Position numbers and translations under genes: made by a program. The notes under the pieces were generated by a model. It searched no databases. It had not been told where the DNA came from and worked only from the letters and a program-made list of their open reading frames with translations. A stretch of 64,000 bases of DNA from Kaistella gelatinilytica. Lineage in GTDB: Bacteria > Bacteroidota > Bacteroidia > Flavobacteriales > Weeksellaceae. The stretch lies in the NCBI RefSeq assembly GCF_015679325.1, contig NZ_JADPVI010000004.1:248001-312000 (forward strand), written 5' to 3'. Each line of letters starts with the position of its first letter. The stretch's first letter is position 1. Positions 27,109-35,219 of this stretch are shown here, one piece after another.

Positions 27109-27666
27109 TTATTTTGCCGGAAGCAAAACTTCATCAATTACATACACGATTCCGTTTGAGGCGGGAACTGTTGCAACAATTTTTGCTTTTCCGTTGATGA
27201 CAGGTTTCCCGTCAATCATTGTGATTTTTATATTTTTTCCGTTCACCATTCCCAGACTTTGACCATCCGACATTTGGTCTTCTTTGATCACTCCAACATA
27301 AGTGTGATATCCTAAAATATCTGACAGATCATCAACTTTATCGGGTTTTAGTAATCCTTCAACTGTTCCTTTAGGAAGTTTATCAAAGGCAGAATTCAAA
27401 GGTGCGAATACCGTAAAAGGTCCGGCGTTACTTAGTGATGTTGCTAAACCCGCAGCTTTTACAGCCGTTACCAATGTAGACAGATCCGGGTTTTTTGAAG
27501 CCAACTGAACCACATTGGGTTGAGAATCTTCATCTTGTATTCCTTCCTGTCCGTGACCCACTGCTTCCGTGGCATTTGTAGTATCAGCAGCAGTTACTGT
27601 TTCACTTTTTTTGCAGGAAACAAGGGCAAATCCTACCATGCCCAAAATTAGAATTGACTTTTTCAT
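27109..27666 (-). CDS. fasciclin (FAS1) domain lipoprotein
   Basis: A 185-residue lipoprotein (MKKSILILGMVGFALVSC) with a linker and one FAS1 domain: LSTLVTAVKAAGL, GPFTVFAPLNSAFDKLP, ILGYHTYVG, and the end IVYVIDEVLLP. FAS1 domains mediate adhesion, but in Bacteroidetes single-domain lipoproteins of this kind also occur near respiratory genes. A TGA-N6-TCA palindrome lies 47 nt upstream of the start codon, linking its expression to the nos block. Confidence 0.88.
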   Translation of the reverse strand: MKKSILILGMVGFALVSCKKSETVTAADTTNATEAVGHGQEGIQDEDSQPNVVQLASKNPDLSTLVTAVKAAGLATSLSNAGPFTVFAPLNSAFDKLPKGTVEGLLKPDKVDDLSDILGYHTYVGVIKEDQMSDGQSLGMVNGKNIKITMIDGKPVINGKAKIVATVPASNGIVYVIDEVLLPAK

Positions 27667-27712
27667 TATGCTTTAATTTTATATAAATTTACGGCAGAAT
27701 ACAGAAAAAACG

Positions 27713-27728
27713 TATGACTACAGTCATA
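27713..27728 (-). promoter_or_regulatory. Crp/Fnr-type palindrome upstream of FAS1 gene
   Basis: TATGACTACAGTCATA: 7-nt arms around two bases, core TGA-N6-TCA. A second, weaker GTGA-N6-TCAC lies at 27747-27760. Confidence 0.6.
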
Positions 27729-27840
27729 TCAATCTAAAGTGGTTTGGTGACTTTTATCACTTGAAATTGCGACAATTAAATAGACTATGTGACGAGAAAC
27801 AGTCTTTGTTGAATGATGAAATTTTTAGGAAGTAGAAGAT

Positions 27841-28608
27841 CTATAAATCTTTCTTATTAAATTTAATTAAAGAGAGCACGAAAGGAACAGTTGCCCAGAT
27901 GAGAAGAATTAACATAGAAATTCCCATTCCGCCACCGGAACCAAAAACCTTTTGAAAAACGGCGCCAGAATAGCCCAGCATCGCGGAAATGTTAAGTTGA
28001 AGCAGAACAAAAATTCTGGATAAACCAACAGGATTCAATCCGGCTAAAGTCGCCATAATTCCTTCTATTGGATAATCTGAAAACTGGAACATTAACATCA
28101 AAAGAATTCCATCATAAATAATGCTGAAGAAAAGCCATATAAAAATTGAAATTCCGATTCCTTTTGCACGGTCACGACTCAAGATCGCAGAAAGCATTGC
28201 AAATGAGGTGAAGATCACAGACAGTAACACTCCGATAATTATTAATGAAAATCCAGTTTCTAGAGAAGAGTAGAGCAGAATAGGAATTCCACACCCAATT
28301 AAAAAGGCGAAAACCAATGCAGTGGAAAGTCCCAAAAAGATATTAAACCAAACTTTCACGCGGGGAACCGGTTGACTCAGAAGCAGTTCTATAAACTGAC
28401 TGCTGTTGTAAACGTAAATCGTTGAAAATATAATACTTACCAAAGGAACAACGAGCAAAACAACATTGAGCAAACTCAAAGTTGCTTTCGTATAATTTCC
28501 TTCTAAACCGAGAACGGACCATGAAATAATAAAAAGTAAAATGGTATAAAAAATAACGATCTTGTTTTTTAAAATATCAAAAAGTATAAAGCGGGCTATT
28601 TTGTTCAT
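27841..28608 (-). CDS. nosY: ABC transporter permease NosY
   Basis: About 255 residues with six predicted membrane helices (NKIARFILFDILKNKIVIFYTILLF at the N-terminus, further helices to the end). It follows nosF by about 70 nt, the usual order in nos clusters. NosFY with NosD supplies sulfur or a copper-sulfur precursor for the CuZ centre of nitrous oxide reductase. The start at 28608 (MNKIARF) drops an upstream extension MDESQKFRS. Confidence 0.85.
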   Translation of the reverse strand: MNKIARFILFDILKNKIVIFYTILLFIISWSVLGLEGNYTKATLSLLNVVLLVVPLVSIIFSTIYVYNSSQFIELLLSQPVPRVKVWFNIFLGLSTALVFAFLIGCGIPILLYSSLETGFSLIIIGVLLSVIFTSFAMLSAILSRDRAKGIGISIFIWLFFSIIYDGILLMLMFQFSDYPIEGIMATLAGLNPVGLSRIFVLLQLNISAMLGYSGAVFQKVFGSGGGMGISMLILLIWATVPFVLSLIKFNKKDL

Positions 28609-28680
28609 TGATCTAAATTTTTGACTTTCATCCAATTTTCATGTTGAAGATTGACGTTAAAGTCTGTTCAAAATTGGTAA

Positions 28681-29403
28681 TTACTTCGAATTATTTTTCA
28701 TCTCCTTCAAAATACTTACAATCGATTCGGAAATTTTTTCTGATTTGCGTTCGGTCATTAAGTCAGTGACAGATTGCTGTACGATGATTTTGCCTTCGTT
28801 GATAAAAACAATTTCGCTCACAATATCATCCAGCTCGCTCAAGAGGTGAGAGGTGATAATAATGAGTTTGCCTTTGTTTTTTTCCTGGATGATCTTATTT
28901 TTCAGAATTTCGGAAGCCAAGGGATCGAGTCCGGCAGTTGGTTCATCCAGAATGATAACTTTTGGATCAAACATAAAAGCCAGCACCGCGCTCACTTTTT
29001 GCGTTGTTCCGCCTGAAAGATTGCCCATTTTCTTATCGTACATTTTTTCGAGTTCGAAAGCTTCGAGAAGTTCGTTATCTAAATGAGTTTCCGACATTTT
29101 TCGGGTGTCTTTGATCATTTTGATGGTTTGTCCGATCGTCATATTTTCCGGATAACGCCCGATTTGAGGCATGTAACCAATTTCTCTGCGGTAGAGGTAA
29201 TCGTCTTTCACACTTTTGCCATCGACTAAGATGTCACCGGTTTCGATGACATTTAAACCTAAAATACATTTAATTAAAGTTGTTTTTCCGCAGCCGTTTG
29301 GACCAATTAAAGCGATTGATTTCCCGTCGGTAAAGGATAAATTCAGATCATCGAGTGCGGTAAAGCGATCGAATTTTTTCGTTAAATTTTTTACTTCTAT
29401 CAT
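28681..29403 (-). CDS. nosF: ABC transporter ATP-binding protein NosF
   Basis: A 240-residue ABC ATPase with Walker A GPNGCGKTTLI (residue about 37), signature LSGGTTQK and Walker B VIILDEPTAGLDP (residue about 155). The place between nosD and nosY identifies it as NosF, the energiser of the NosDFY system needed for CuZ maturation. Confidence 0.92.
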   Translation of the reverse strand: MIEVKNLTKKFDRFTALDDLNLSFTDGKSIALIGPNGCGKTTLIKCILGLNVIETGDILVDGKSVKDDYLYRREIGYMPQIGRYPENMTIGQTIKMIKDTRKMSETHLDNELLEAFELEKMYDKKMGNLSGGTTQKVSAVLAFMFDPKVIILDEPTAGLDPLASEILKNKIIQEKNKGKLIIITSHLLSELDDIVSEIVFINEGKIIVQQSVTDLMTERKSEKISESIVSILKEMKNNSK

Positions 29404-29471
29404 ATCAGTAAGAGAATAGAAAATACAATGAAGAACGTTTTAGCGACTTCATTTTATTCATTCTCAGAATT

Positions 29472-30698
29472 TTAAATCGTTAATTTCTTCATTAAAGGTT
29501 CCCGGTCTACGAAGTTTTCGGGCGTTAAACTGGGGATTATTTTTTCAGTTTTATCGAGCAGATCGACAAAAAATGTCCGGAATAAAAGCATTACTGCCGG
29601 ATTACTTTCTACCAAAACCGCGTATAAACTCAAAGGATGGAATGGAACGTCGCCAATTTTATCTTTGTTGAGGTCGTAGCCTTCATATTTATCCCAATAA
29701 TTTCTTTTAAAATCATTCATCGCCATCGATCCACTTGTGCCGACATCGAAAACATTGTTAACAAAATTATTATTAATGATCTTATTTTCCATACAGTTGG
29801 AATTGATCTTCATGCCCCATCCATTATTTTCAAAATCATTTTTTAAAAGATCAATTTTTGTGGCGCCATCAAGATAAATGGCAGTTGTATTATTGTGAAA
29901 GCGATTGTCGATTATTTTGCTGAAACTGATGTCTTTTAAAAGCAGACCATAATTCGCATCGCCCCAGTTATTAATAAAATTATTGCCGACCATTCCAACA
30001 TTATTGCTGTACATCACAGCAACTCCTGCGTTGTTGTTATCGAAAGTATTGTTAACGTAAACATTGTCGTCGGCGAACATAAAATGCAGACCATAGCGTA
30101 GATTTTTCTTCGAATAGTTGTGGTAAATGTAAGATTTGATGACTTTTTCGAGATAGATCCCGTCTTTCTGACCTTCAATGTAATTGTTTTTGATCCAGAG
30201 TTCTTCGCTTACCCAGGCGTGAATTCCGTCGCCGCTTCTTTCCTGAGAAGTCGCTCTTCTGGAAGTGATCCGGTTATTCTGAATTAAACATCGAAAACCA
30301 CGCTGAATATAAATTCCAAAATAATTATTCTCGAAAATATTATTTTCAATGGTTGAGTATTGACTGTCGTAGAGCCGAACTGCACCGATATTTACAATTT
30401 CATCTTCCCCTGAATTGATCAGCTTGAAACCTTTCATCATAATATGATTGGCCCGGAATGACACAATTTCGTATTTCATTTCACCGTCCAGAACCGGCAA
30501 TCCAATCCCGATGAGAGAGAGCGGTTTGTCTAAATTGATATTACCTTCTTTATAAACACCGCTTTCTACCAAAATACTATCGCCACTTTTCGAGGCGGCG
30601 ACAGCTTGTTTGATAGTGGTGAATTGTTCGTTTTTCCCAACTTTTAAAACAGTAGAAAAGATTAAAACAGGAAAAAATAAGAGCAATATTTTGAACAT
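29472..30698 (-). CDS. nosD: copper-binding beta-helix protein NosD
   Basis: A 408-residue protein with a signal peptide (MFKILLLFFPVLIFSTVLK) and a right-handed beta-helix of repeated NNYFGIYIQ, NNYIEGQKDGIYLEK, NNTFDNNNAGVAVMYSNN units (CASH/PbH1 repeats). NosD is the periplasmic partner of NosFY in CuZ assembly. Position between nosL and nosF is standard. The signal peptide and repeats are seen directly; the role is from the family. Confidence 0.93.
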   Translation of the reverse strand: MFKILLLFFPVLIFSTVLKVGKNEQFTTIKQAVAASKSGDSILVESGVYKEGNINLDKPLSLIGIGLPVLDGEMKYEIVSFRANHIMMKGFKLINSGEDEIVNIGAVRLYDSQYSTIENNIFENNYFGIYIQRGFRCLIQNNRITSRRATSQERSGDGIHAWVSEELWIKNNYIEGQKDGIYLEKVIKSYIYHNYSKKNLRYGLHFMFADDNVYVNNTFDNNNAGVAVMYSNNVGMVGNNFINNWGDANYGLLLKDISFSKIIDNRFHNNTTAIYLDGATKIDLLKNDFENNGWGMKINSNCMENKIINNNFVNNVFDVGTSGSMAMNDFKRNYWDKYEGYDLNKDKIGDVPFHPLSLYAVLVESNPAVMLLFRTFFVDLLDKTEKIIPSLTPENFVDREPLMKKLTI

Positions 30699-30705
30699 GA
30701 AATGT

Positions 30706-31116
30706 TTAATTAGTTAGCGTTGCACCCAAAGCTGTTGCTGCTTTCTGGGCTGCTTCTTTGTTTTCAAAAGCCTGCGTATTTCCCCCCATTGGGGATTTTA
30801 TATTTCCTTCTTTGATAAGGGTTGCTTTAGATAATTCTACAAATTTTCCGGTAGGCGCATCGATGACGTATTTTTTTGAATTTTTCACTTTGTCTGCTTC
30901 CGAATTTTCGTACATTGTCATGCAACTGATATCATCGAACTTGTACACTCTGCCTTTTTCTGTAATTAATTCTGTGCCGTACGGCAGATCTGTGATCGTC
31001 ATTTTACAGTTGTCACACTGATCTTTTTCAAGAAGAAAATCTTTGGGGCCACTTTCCTGACAAGACATTAAGGCTAGAAAAGGAAGTGCAAGTAAAATGC
31101 TTTTTGGAAATTTCAT
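30706..31116 (-). CDS. nosL: copper chaperone NosL
   Basis: A 136-residue lipoprotein (MKFPKSILLALPFLALMSC) with the NosL copper-binding segment CDNCKMTITDLPYGTELI (residues 32-50), the DDISCM motif and a C-terminal domain rich in Ala. NosL delivers Cu(I) during NosZ maturation. Lies 8 nt upstream of nosD on the same strand. Confidence 0.92.
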   Translation of the reverse strand: MKFPKSILLALPFLALMSCQESGPKDFLLEKDQCDNCKMTITDLPYGTELITEKGRVYKFDDISCMTMYENSEADKVKNSKKYVIDAPTGKFVELSKATLIKEGNIKSPMGGNTQAFENKEAAQKAATALGATLTN

Positions 31117-31157
31117 AATATTTTAAATTGAGGTTTGATTGATTTCAAGCCTAAACT

Positions 31158-31742
31158 TTAAACCGTTTTTGGCTTTTTGAACTCTATAAATGCTAAGGTA
31201 GCTAAAATTGCTGCAACACCGATCATGATGCCACCGCCAATATTGGGATAAGAATACGCAACAAAATTTAGCAATTGTTTTGACCCGAGCAATGGTGGTT
31301 GGTAAGACATTCCGGGAACGATGATCGCTGCATGAGGATCCAGGTTATGACCATAATTGTATTCCCACATGTAAAAATCGACCATAAAGGCTAAACAGAA
31401 AATCATAAATAGACCGGTAGCAATGTAAAGCCATTTTTTGGTGTTTAAAAACGCTGCAAGGAAACATAAAAATGCAAAAAATCCCAGTGCGTAAGGTAAA
31501 ATTTTAAATTCATAGAAATCTTCCTCATGGATGGTTTTCATTCCGATGTAGTGATTCAGTCCATTGATGATCTGGTAATCTCCGGTAATTTTATGCGACC
31601 ATAAAAACATCGATAAACCTTCCGGATACTGTGGAGCCTGCAGATAAATAGACCACATTGGAACAAAGATAGAAACGCCCAAAGCAACTCCACAAATAAC
31701 GAGTGCAATTCTGGTCAATTTTTTTAGTAATTTTTTTTCCAT
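31158..31742 (-). CDS. nos-cluster membrane protein, unknown function
   Basis: A 194-residue protein with about five helices: residues 10-30, then pairs near 80-95, 100-125 and a last one at 165-185. A periplasmic loop carries YLQAPQYPEGLSMFLWSHKITGDYQIINGLNHYIG. Comparable membrane proteins occur at this position in clade II nos clusters (the NosB position in epsilonproteobacteria), but I cannot confirm homology. It sits between nosZ and nosL, downstream of its own TGA-N6-TCA site. Confidence 0.75.
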   Translation of the reverse strand: MEKKLLKKLTRIALVICGVALGVSIFVPMWSIYLQAPQYPEGLSMFLWSHKITGDYQIINGLNHYIGMKTIHEEDFYEFKILPYALGFFAFLCFLAAFLNTKKWLYIATGLFMIFCLAFMVDFYMWEYNYGHNLDPHAAIIVPGMSYQPPLLGSKQLLNFVAYSYPNIGGGIMIGVAAILATLAFIEFKKPKTV

Positions 31743-31833
31743 TTTTTTAGATTTTAAAAGGCTGGTTTTCTGATGACTTTCTCTAGTAAAGGTCGATCCT
31801 TTAAATGGTTTTTAATGTAATATATGTTACAAA

Positions 31834-31847
31834 GTGACACATGTCAT
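31834..31847 (-). promoter_or_regulatory. Crp/Fnr-type palindrome upstream of nos maturation genes
   Basis: GTGA-CACATG-TCAT, about 90 nt upstream of the start of the nos membrane protein gene. It could drive that gene, nosL, nosD, nosF and nosY separately from nosZ. Confidence 0.5.
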
Positions 31848-31856
31848 CAAAAACAA

Positions 31857-31881
31857 AAAGGACAGTAAAAACTGCCCCTTT
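31857..31881 (-). terminator. terminator of nosZ
   Basis: AAAGGACAGT-AAAA-ACTGCCCCTTT with one unpaired base, just past the nosZ stop; the A-run on the plus strand reads as U on the minus strand. Confidence 0.65.
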
Positions 31882-31892
31882 GTTATAAATTT

Positions 31893-33890
31893 CTATTTGG
31901 TTTCACCTTGTTTGACCGGGCTTTGAGCATTGTCTTTTTTATTATTCAAGGAGTAGGTAAGTGGAGTGCTGCTTCCTGCTGGAGAGACTCTCACATATCC
32001 CTGCATTTCTTGGTGCAGTGCGCTGCAGAAATCGGTACAGTACATTGGATACATTCCGGCTTTTTGCGGAACCCATTTGAGCGTACAGGTTTCTCCCGGC
32101 ATGATCAGAAGTTCTGCATTCTGGTTGCCTTTAATAGCAAAACCGTGAGGAACATCCCAATCCTGTTCAAGATTTGTAACGTGGAAGTACACTTCGTCAC
32201 CAACCCGAACGCCTTCAATATTATCCGGAGCAAAGTGAGATCTGATCGAAGTCATGTAAACATGAATTTTATTTCCTTCCCGTACAACTTTACTTTCTTT
32301 TTCTCCTTTAGTTACATAAGGATGGTGATTATCGTCGATCTTGAAGAATTTCACCTGATCTTTCAGCATTGCTGCAGGTAAAGCCTGTGCGTAATGAGGT
32401 TCACCGAAGAGCGGATAATCCAGTAGCAGTTTCATTTTGTCTCCTGATATATCAAATAACTGGGCAGATTGCGCCAATTCGGGACCAGTTGGTAAGTATC
32501 TGTCTTTGGTAATTTTATTATAAGCTACCACATATTTTCCAAAAGGTTTTGCGGTATCACCACCAGGAATCATCAAGTGACCAGTAGAATAATAAGTAGG
32601 AACTCTGTCGATAACTTTTAAATCTTTGATATTCCATTTTACCAATTCTGACGATACGAACATCGAAGTAATTGCATTTCCTCTGCCATCAAATTCAGTA
32701 TGAAGTGGTCCTAAACCAGGTTTTTGAACTTCACCGTGCAATGCTGCTTCATATTTAATCACTTTCACTCCATCGTATTCTCCGCTAAAGTTTTTGTCAG
32801 CAATTGCTTTCTGAATTTTAGTAAAACTGAAAACAGGGATTAAAGCTGCTAATTTACCGGATCCTACAATATATTCACCAGTTGGATCAACATCGCAACC
32901 GTGTGGAGATTTAGGACAAGGGATAAAATACATCGCATCTTTCATATCTTCAACAGAAAGAACAAGAACTTCTTTTTTCATGGTAGAAGTCGCACTGTGC
33001 GTTTTTTCGTCCCATTTGTTGTGTACATATTCTGTTGCAACTTTTCTACCTTTTCCAGCTTTCGCCATTTCTGCTGCTTTCTTCCAGTTGATCGCCATGA
33101 TAAAATCTTTATCATTTTGGGACGCATTTACTTCAAGTAAAGTATTGGCTTTTTCAGAATTATAGCAAGAGAAGAAGAACCAGTCTCCAGATTTTCCTTT
33201 ACCTGCATGTGAAAGGTCAAAGTTAATTCCGGGAGCTTCAATTTGGAAAGCGATATCCATTTCTCCACTGTCTTTATTGATTCCAATAAAAGAAACTACT
33301 CCTTTAAAGTTTTCTTTGAAAGACGAGATCGGAACGTCACCATTTTTGTCATCAGTTGGAACTGCGAAACGTGTTCCTGCAACGACATACTCGGTATTTT
33401 CCGTTAAGAAAGGAGAAGAGTGATTCCCTGCAGAATTAGGGATTTCTAAAATCTCTACTGTTTTAAAAGTTTTAAGATCCAGTCTCGCAACACGAGGTGT
33501 ATTGTTTGCGTTGGCAAAAAGCCATCTTCCGTCCACTTCACCATTAGTTTGAGATAATGCGAGGTGATGCTGATCATCCCAGGGAATAAATCCATGAGAA
33601 GTTTCAAGCATTGGTTTGGTCTCTTCACTGAATCCGTAACCATTCTCAGGATTTACAGAAAATACAGGAAGCGATTTTAGTAATCTTCCGCTCGGCAATC
33701 CGTACACACTTACTTGTCCATTGAAACCTCCGCTGACAAAGTTATAAAACTCATCATATTTTCCCGGGGCAACATAAACTTTCTGTGCGGCATCACCGCT
33801 TACCGCGGTTTCGGTGCCTTTTGGCTTACAACCACTCAGCGCAATTAAGGCAACAATGGTAGAGAGCCCGAATAATTTAAGACTTTTCAT
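31893..33890 (-). CDS. nosZ: nitrous oxide reductase, clade II, lipoprotein type
   Basis: A 665-residue protein. Unlike the Tat-exported clade I enzymes it starts MKSLKLFGLSTIVALIALSGC, a Sec/lipoprotein signal, as in clade II. The beta-propeller carries CuZ histidines in DDQHHLALS, AGNHSSPF, SPHGCDVDPTGEY, GPLHTEFDG and GEPHYAQ. The C-terminal cupredoxin domain has the CuA motif YCTDFCSALHQEM. It reduces N2O to N2 in the periplasm and is likely to take electrons from the cytochromes c encoded beside it. Lies 34 nt downstream of a cytochrome c gene. Confidence 0.96.
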   Translation of the reverse strand: MKSLKLFGLSTIVALIALSGCKPKGTETAVSGDAAQKVYVAPGKYDEFYNFVSGGFNGQVSVYGLPSGRLLKSLPVFSVNPENGYGFSEETKPMLETSHGFIPWDDQHHLALSQTNGEVDGRWLFANANNTPRVARLDLKTFKTVEILEIPNSAGNHSSPFLTENTEYVVAGTRFAVPTDDKNGDVPISSFKENFKGVVSFIGINKDSGEMDIAFQIEAPGINFDLSHAGKGKSGDWFFFSCYNSEKANTLLEVNASQNDKDFIMAINWKKAAEMAKAGKGRKVATEYVHNKWDEKTHSATSTMKKEVLVLSVEDMKDAMYFIPCPKSPHGCDVDPTGEYIVGSGKLAALIPVFSFTKIQKAIADKNFSGEYDGVKVIKYEAALHGEVQKPGLGPLHTEFDGRGNAITSMFVSSELVKWNIKDLKVIDRVPTYYSTGHLMIPGGDTAKPFGKYVVAYNKITKDRYLPTGPELAQSAQLFDISGDKMKLLLDYPLFGEPHYAQALPAAMLKDQVKFFKIDDNHHPYVTKGEKESKVVREGNKIHVYMTSIRSHFAPDNIEGVRVGDEVYFHVTNLEQDWDVPHGFAIKGNQNAELLIMPGETCTLKWVPQKAGMYPMYCTDFCSALHQEMQGYVRVSPAGSSTPLTYSLNNKKDNAQSPVKQGETK

Positions 33891-33924
33891 ATTGATATTT
33901 GATTAATTTTTTTGCTAAAGAATC

Positions 33925-34428
33925 TTACTTCGCGCCGTCGATCTGTCTCATGTATTCGAAAATTTCGCGGGCTTCAGTATCATTCAAACTTTGGTTCGGC
34001 ATTCTTACCAAACAAAGTTCCAGTTGTTTCTGTAACTCAGGATCCACGTCGATCATTGGATCAGGATTAGAGATGAAATTCATGATCCATTCCGGAGTTT
34101 GTTTTTTGGTAACACCTTTCCAACCTGGACCAACTAATTTTTCATCGGTAGGTTTGTGACAAGAAGTACATTTAACCTCAGCAACCTTTTTACCAGATGC
34201 AGCCATCGCAGGATCAAATTTAGTGATGTCGATTTTTTCATGTTTCCCAAGACCTCTGTTTGGATCATATTTTGCTGCAGTAGCTTCCATTTCTGCACTG
34301 CTTTGATCAGTCGCAGCTGGTGTCGAAGCTGTAGAGCCGGATGGGATCGAATCTGTTTTCTTGTCACCACCACAAGAGAAAAGCGCCATAGTTAACACTG
34401 AGAGTGCAATTGTTTTTAATGTTTTCAT
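33925..34428 (-). CDS. c-type cytochrome lipoprotein of the nos operon
   Basis: About 167 residues: a lipoprotein signal (MKTLKTIALSVLTMALFSCGG), an Ala/Ser/Thr-rich linker and one class I cytochrome c domain with heme motif CTSCH and a distal Met in VRMPNQSLN. It precedes nosZ by 34 nt and is probably an electron donor to it. The start at 34428 is chosen because longer upstream readings run through the operator and lack a signal peptide. Confidence 0.88.
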   Translation of the reverse strand: MKTLKTIALSVLTMALFSCGGDKKTDSIPSGSTASTPAATDQSSAEMEATAAKYDPNRGLGKHEKIDITKFDPAMAASGKKVAEVKCTSCHKPTDEKLVGPGWKGVTKKQTPEWIMNFISNPDPMIDVDPELQKQLELCLVRMPNQSLNDTEAREIFEYMRQIDGAK

Positions 34429-34478
34429 ATCTTTAATATATTTATTACTCAAAAGTAGGAAGATTTGGCAAGAACTGC

Positions 34479-34496
34479 GTATGATCTGAGTCATAC
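34479..34496. promoter_or_regulatory. Crp/Fnr-type palindrome between divergent cytochrome genes
   Basis: GTATGA-TCTGAG-TCATAC, with perfect 6-nt arms and a TGA-N6-TCA core. It lies between the divergent starts at 34428 and 34564 and could control both the cytochrome-nosZ operon and the second cytochrome. Confidence 0.6.
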
Positions 34497-34563
34497 GGTT
34501 TATATGACATTTATCTTCACTTTTATTCAAGAAATTTTCTATTTTTGTAACAAATTAAAAAAG

Positions 34564-34947
34564 ATGAACAAGTACTTAATGATAATCGCAATGTTGGCAG
34601 TTGTTTCTTGCGGAAAAAAAGTTGATTCAGGTAAAGAAAGCAATGTAATGTTACCAGAACCTGCCGTTAAAGTGATGGATTCGGCAACAGCAGGAAAACA
34701 TGAAGGTTTGGCGCTTATTGAAGGGGCAGACTGCTTAACTTGTCATAAAATGGATACCAAATTAGTAGGTCCATCTTACCAGGAAGTTGCAGCTAAATAT
34801 ACAGAAGCTGATGTTGACAAATTAGCAACCAAAATTATAGAGGGCGGAAAAGGAGTTTGGGGAGAAATCCCGATGACTGCGCACAAAGGAATGAGCCCCG
34901 ACAACGCAAAAAAAATGGTAGAATATATTCTTACCCTAAAAAAATAA
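34564..34947 (+). CDS. c-type cytochrome lipoprotein
   Basis: About 127 residues: lipoprotein signal (MNKYLMIIAMLAVVSC), a linker, and a small class I cytochrome c domain with heme motif CLTCHK, KLVGPSY, and the distal Met in IPMTAHKGMSP. Likely a c551/c552-type electron carrier, possibly for NosZ. The start at 34564 is preferred because upstream ATGs would add non-signal sequence covering the operator. Divergent from the nosZ-cytochrome operon. Confidence 0.88.
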   Translation: MNKYLMIIAMLAVVSCGKKVDSGKESNVMLPEPAVKVMDSATAGKHEGLALIEGADCLTCHKMDTKLVGPSYQEVAAKYTEADVDKLATKIIEGGKGVWGEIPMTAHKGMSPDNAKKMVEYILTLKK

Positions 34948-34969
34948 GAGAATCTCAATTCTTTCAAAC

Positions 34970-35003
34970 AGACATCTTATATTGTATAGGATGTCTTTTT
35001 TTT
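34970..35003 (+). terminator. terminator of second cytochrome gene
   Basis: An 11-bp stem (AGACATCTTAT, loop ATTGT, ATAGGATGTCT with one G-T pair) followed by a T-run. Confidence 0.85.
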
Positions 35004-35064
35004 GTTTTTAATTAATGGTTTTTTTGGTGATCCAATTGTCAGGTTAGATAAGACCAAAAGTTTT

Positions 35065-35072
35065 TTCGGTAC
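35065..35072 (+). promoter_or_regulatory. region upstream of dnaK with A/T-rich promoter
   Basis: The 217 nt between the terminator at 35003 and dnaK hold no gene. The best -7 match is TATTTTTG at 35165-35172; this span marks the upstream AT-rich part. I see no CIRCE-type inverted repeat. Confidence 0.2.
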
Positions 35073-35164
35073 TAAAAGTTTTAGTATTTTAGTGCAGTTT
35101 CATTCATTTGTATGAAGATCTTTTTAATAATTTCTGTCAATTTGTCATAAATTTTTGCTTGGTA

Positions 35165-35172
35165 TATTTTTG
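35165..35172 (+). promoter_or_regulatory. -7 promoter element of dnaK
   Basis: TATTTTTG fits TAnnTTTG with a TTTG-containing -33 region about 20 nt upstream (near 35144). Confidence 0.5.
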
Positions 35173-35219
35173 GAGAATGCATTAACAAATAAAGTTTAAA
35201 ACTAAAAAATATACATACT

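Noticed and set aside
34465..34563. Longer start of the cytochrome c at 34564
   Set aside because: The extension covers the Crp/Fnr operator and would hide the lipoprotein signal.
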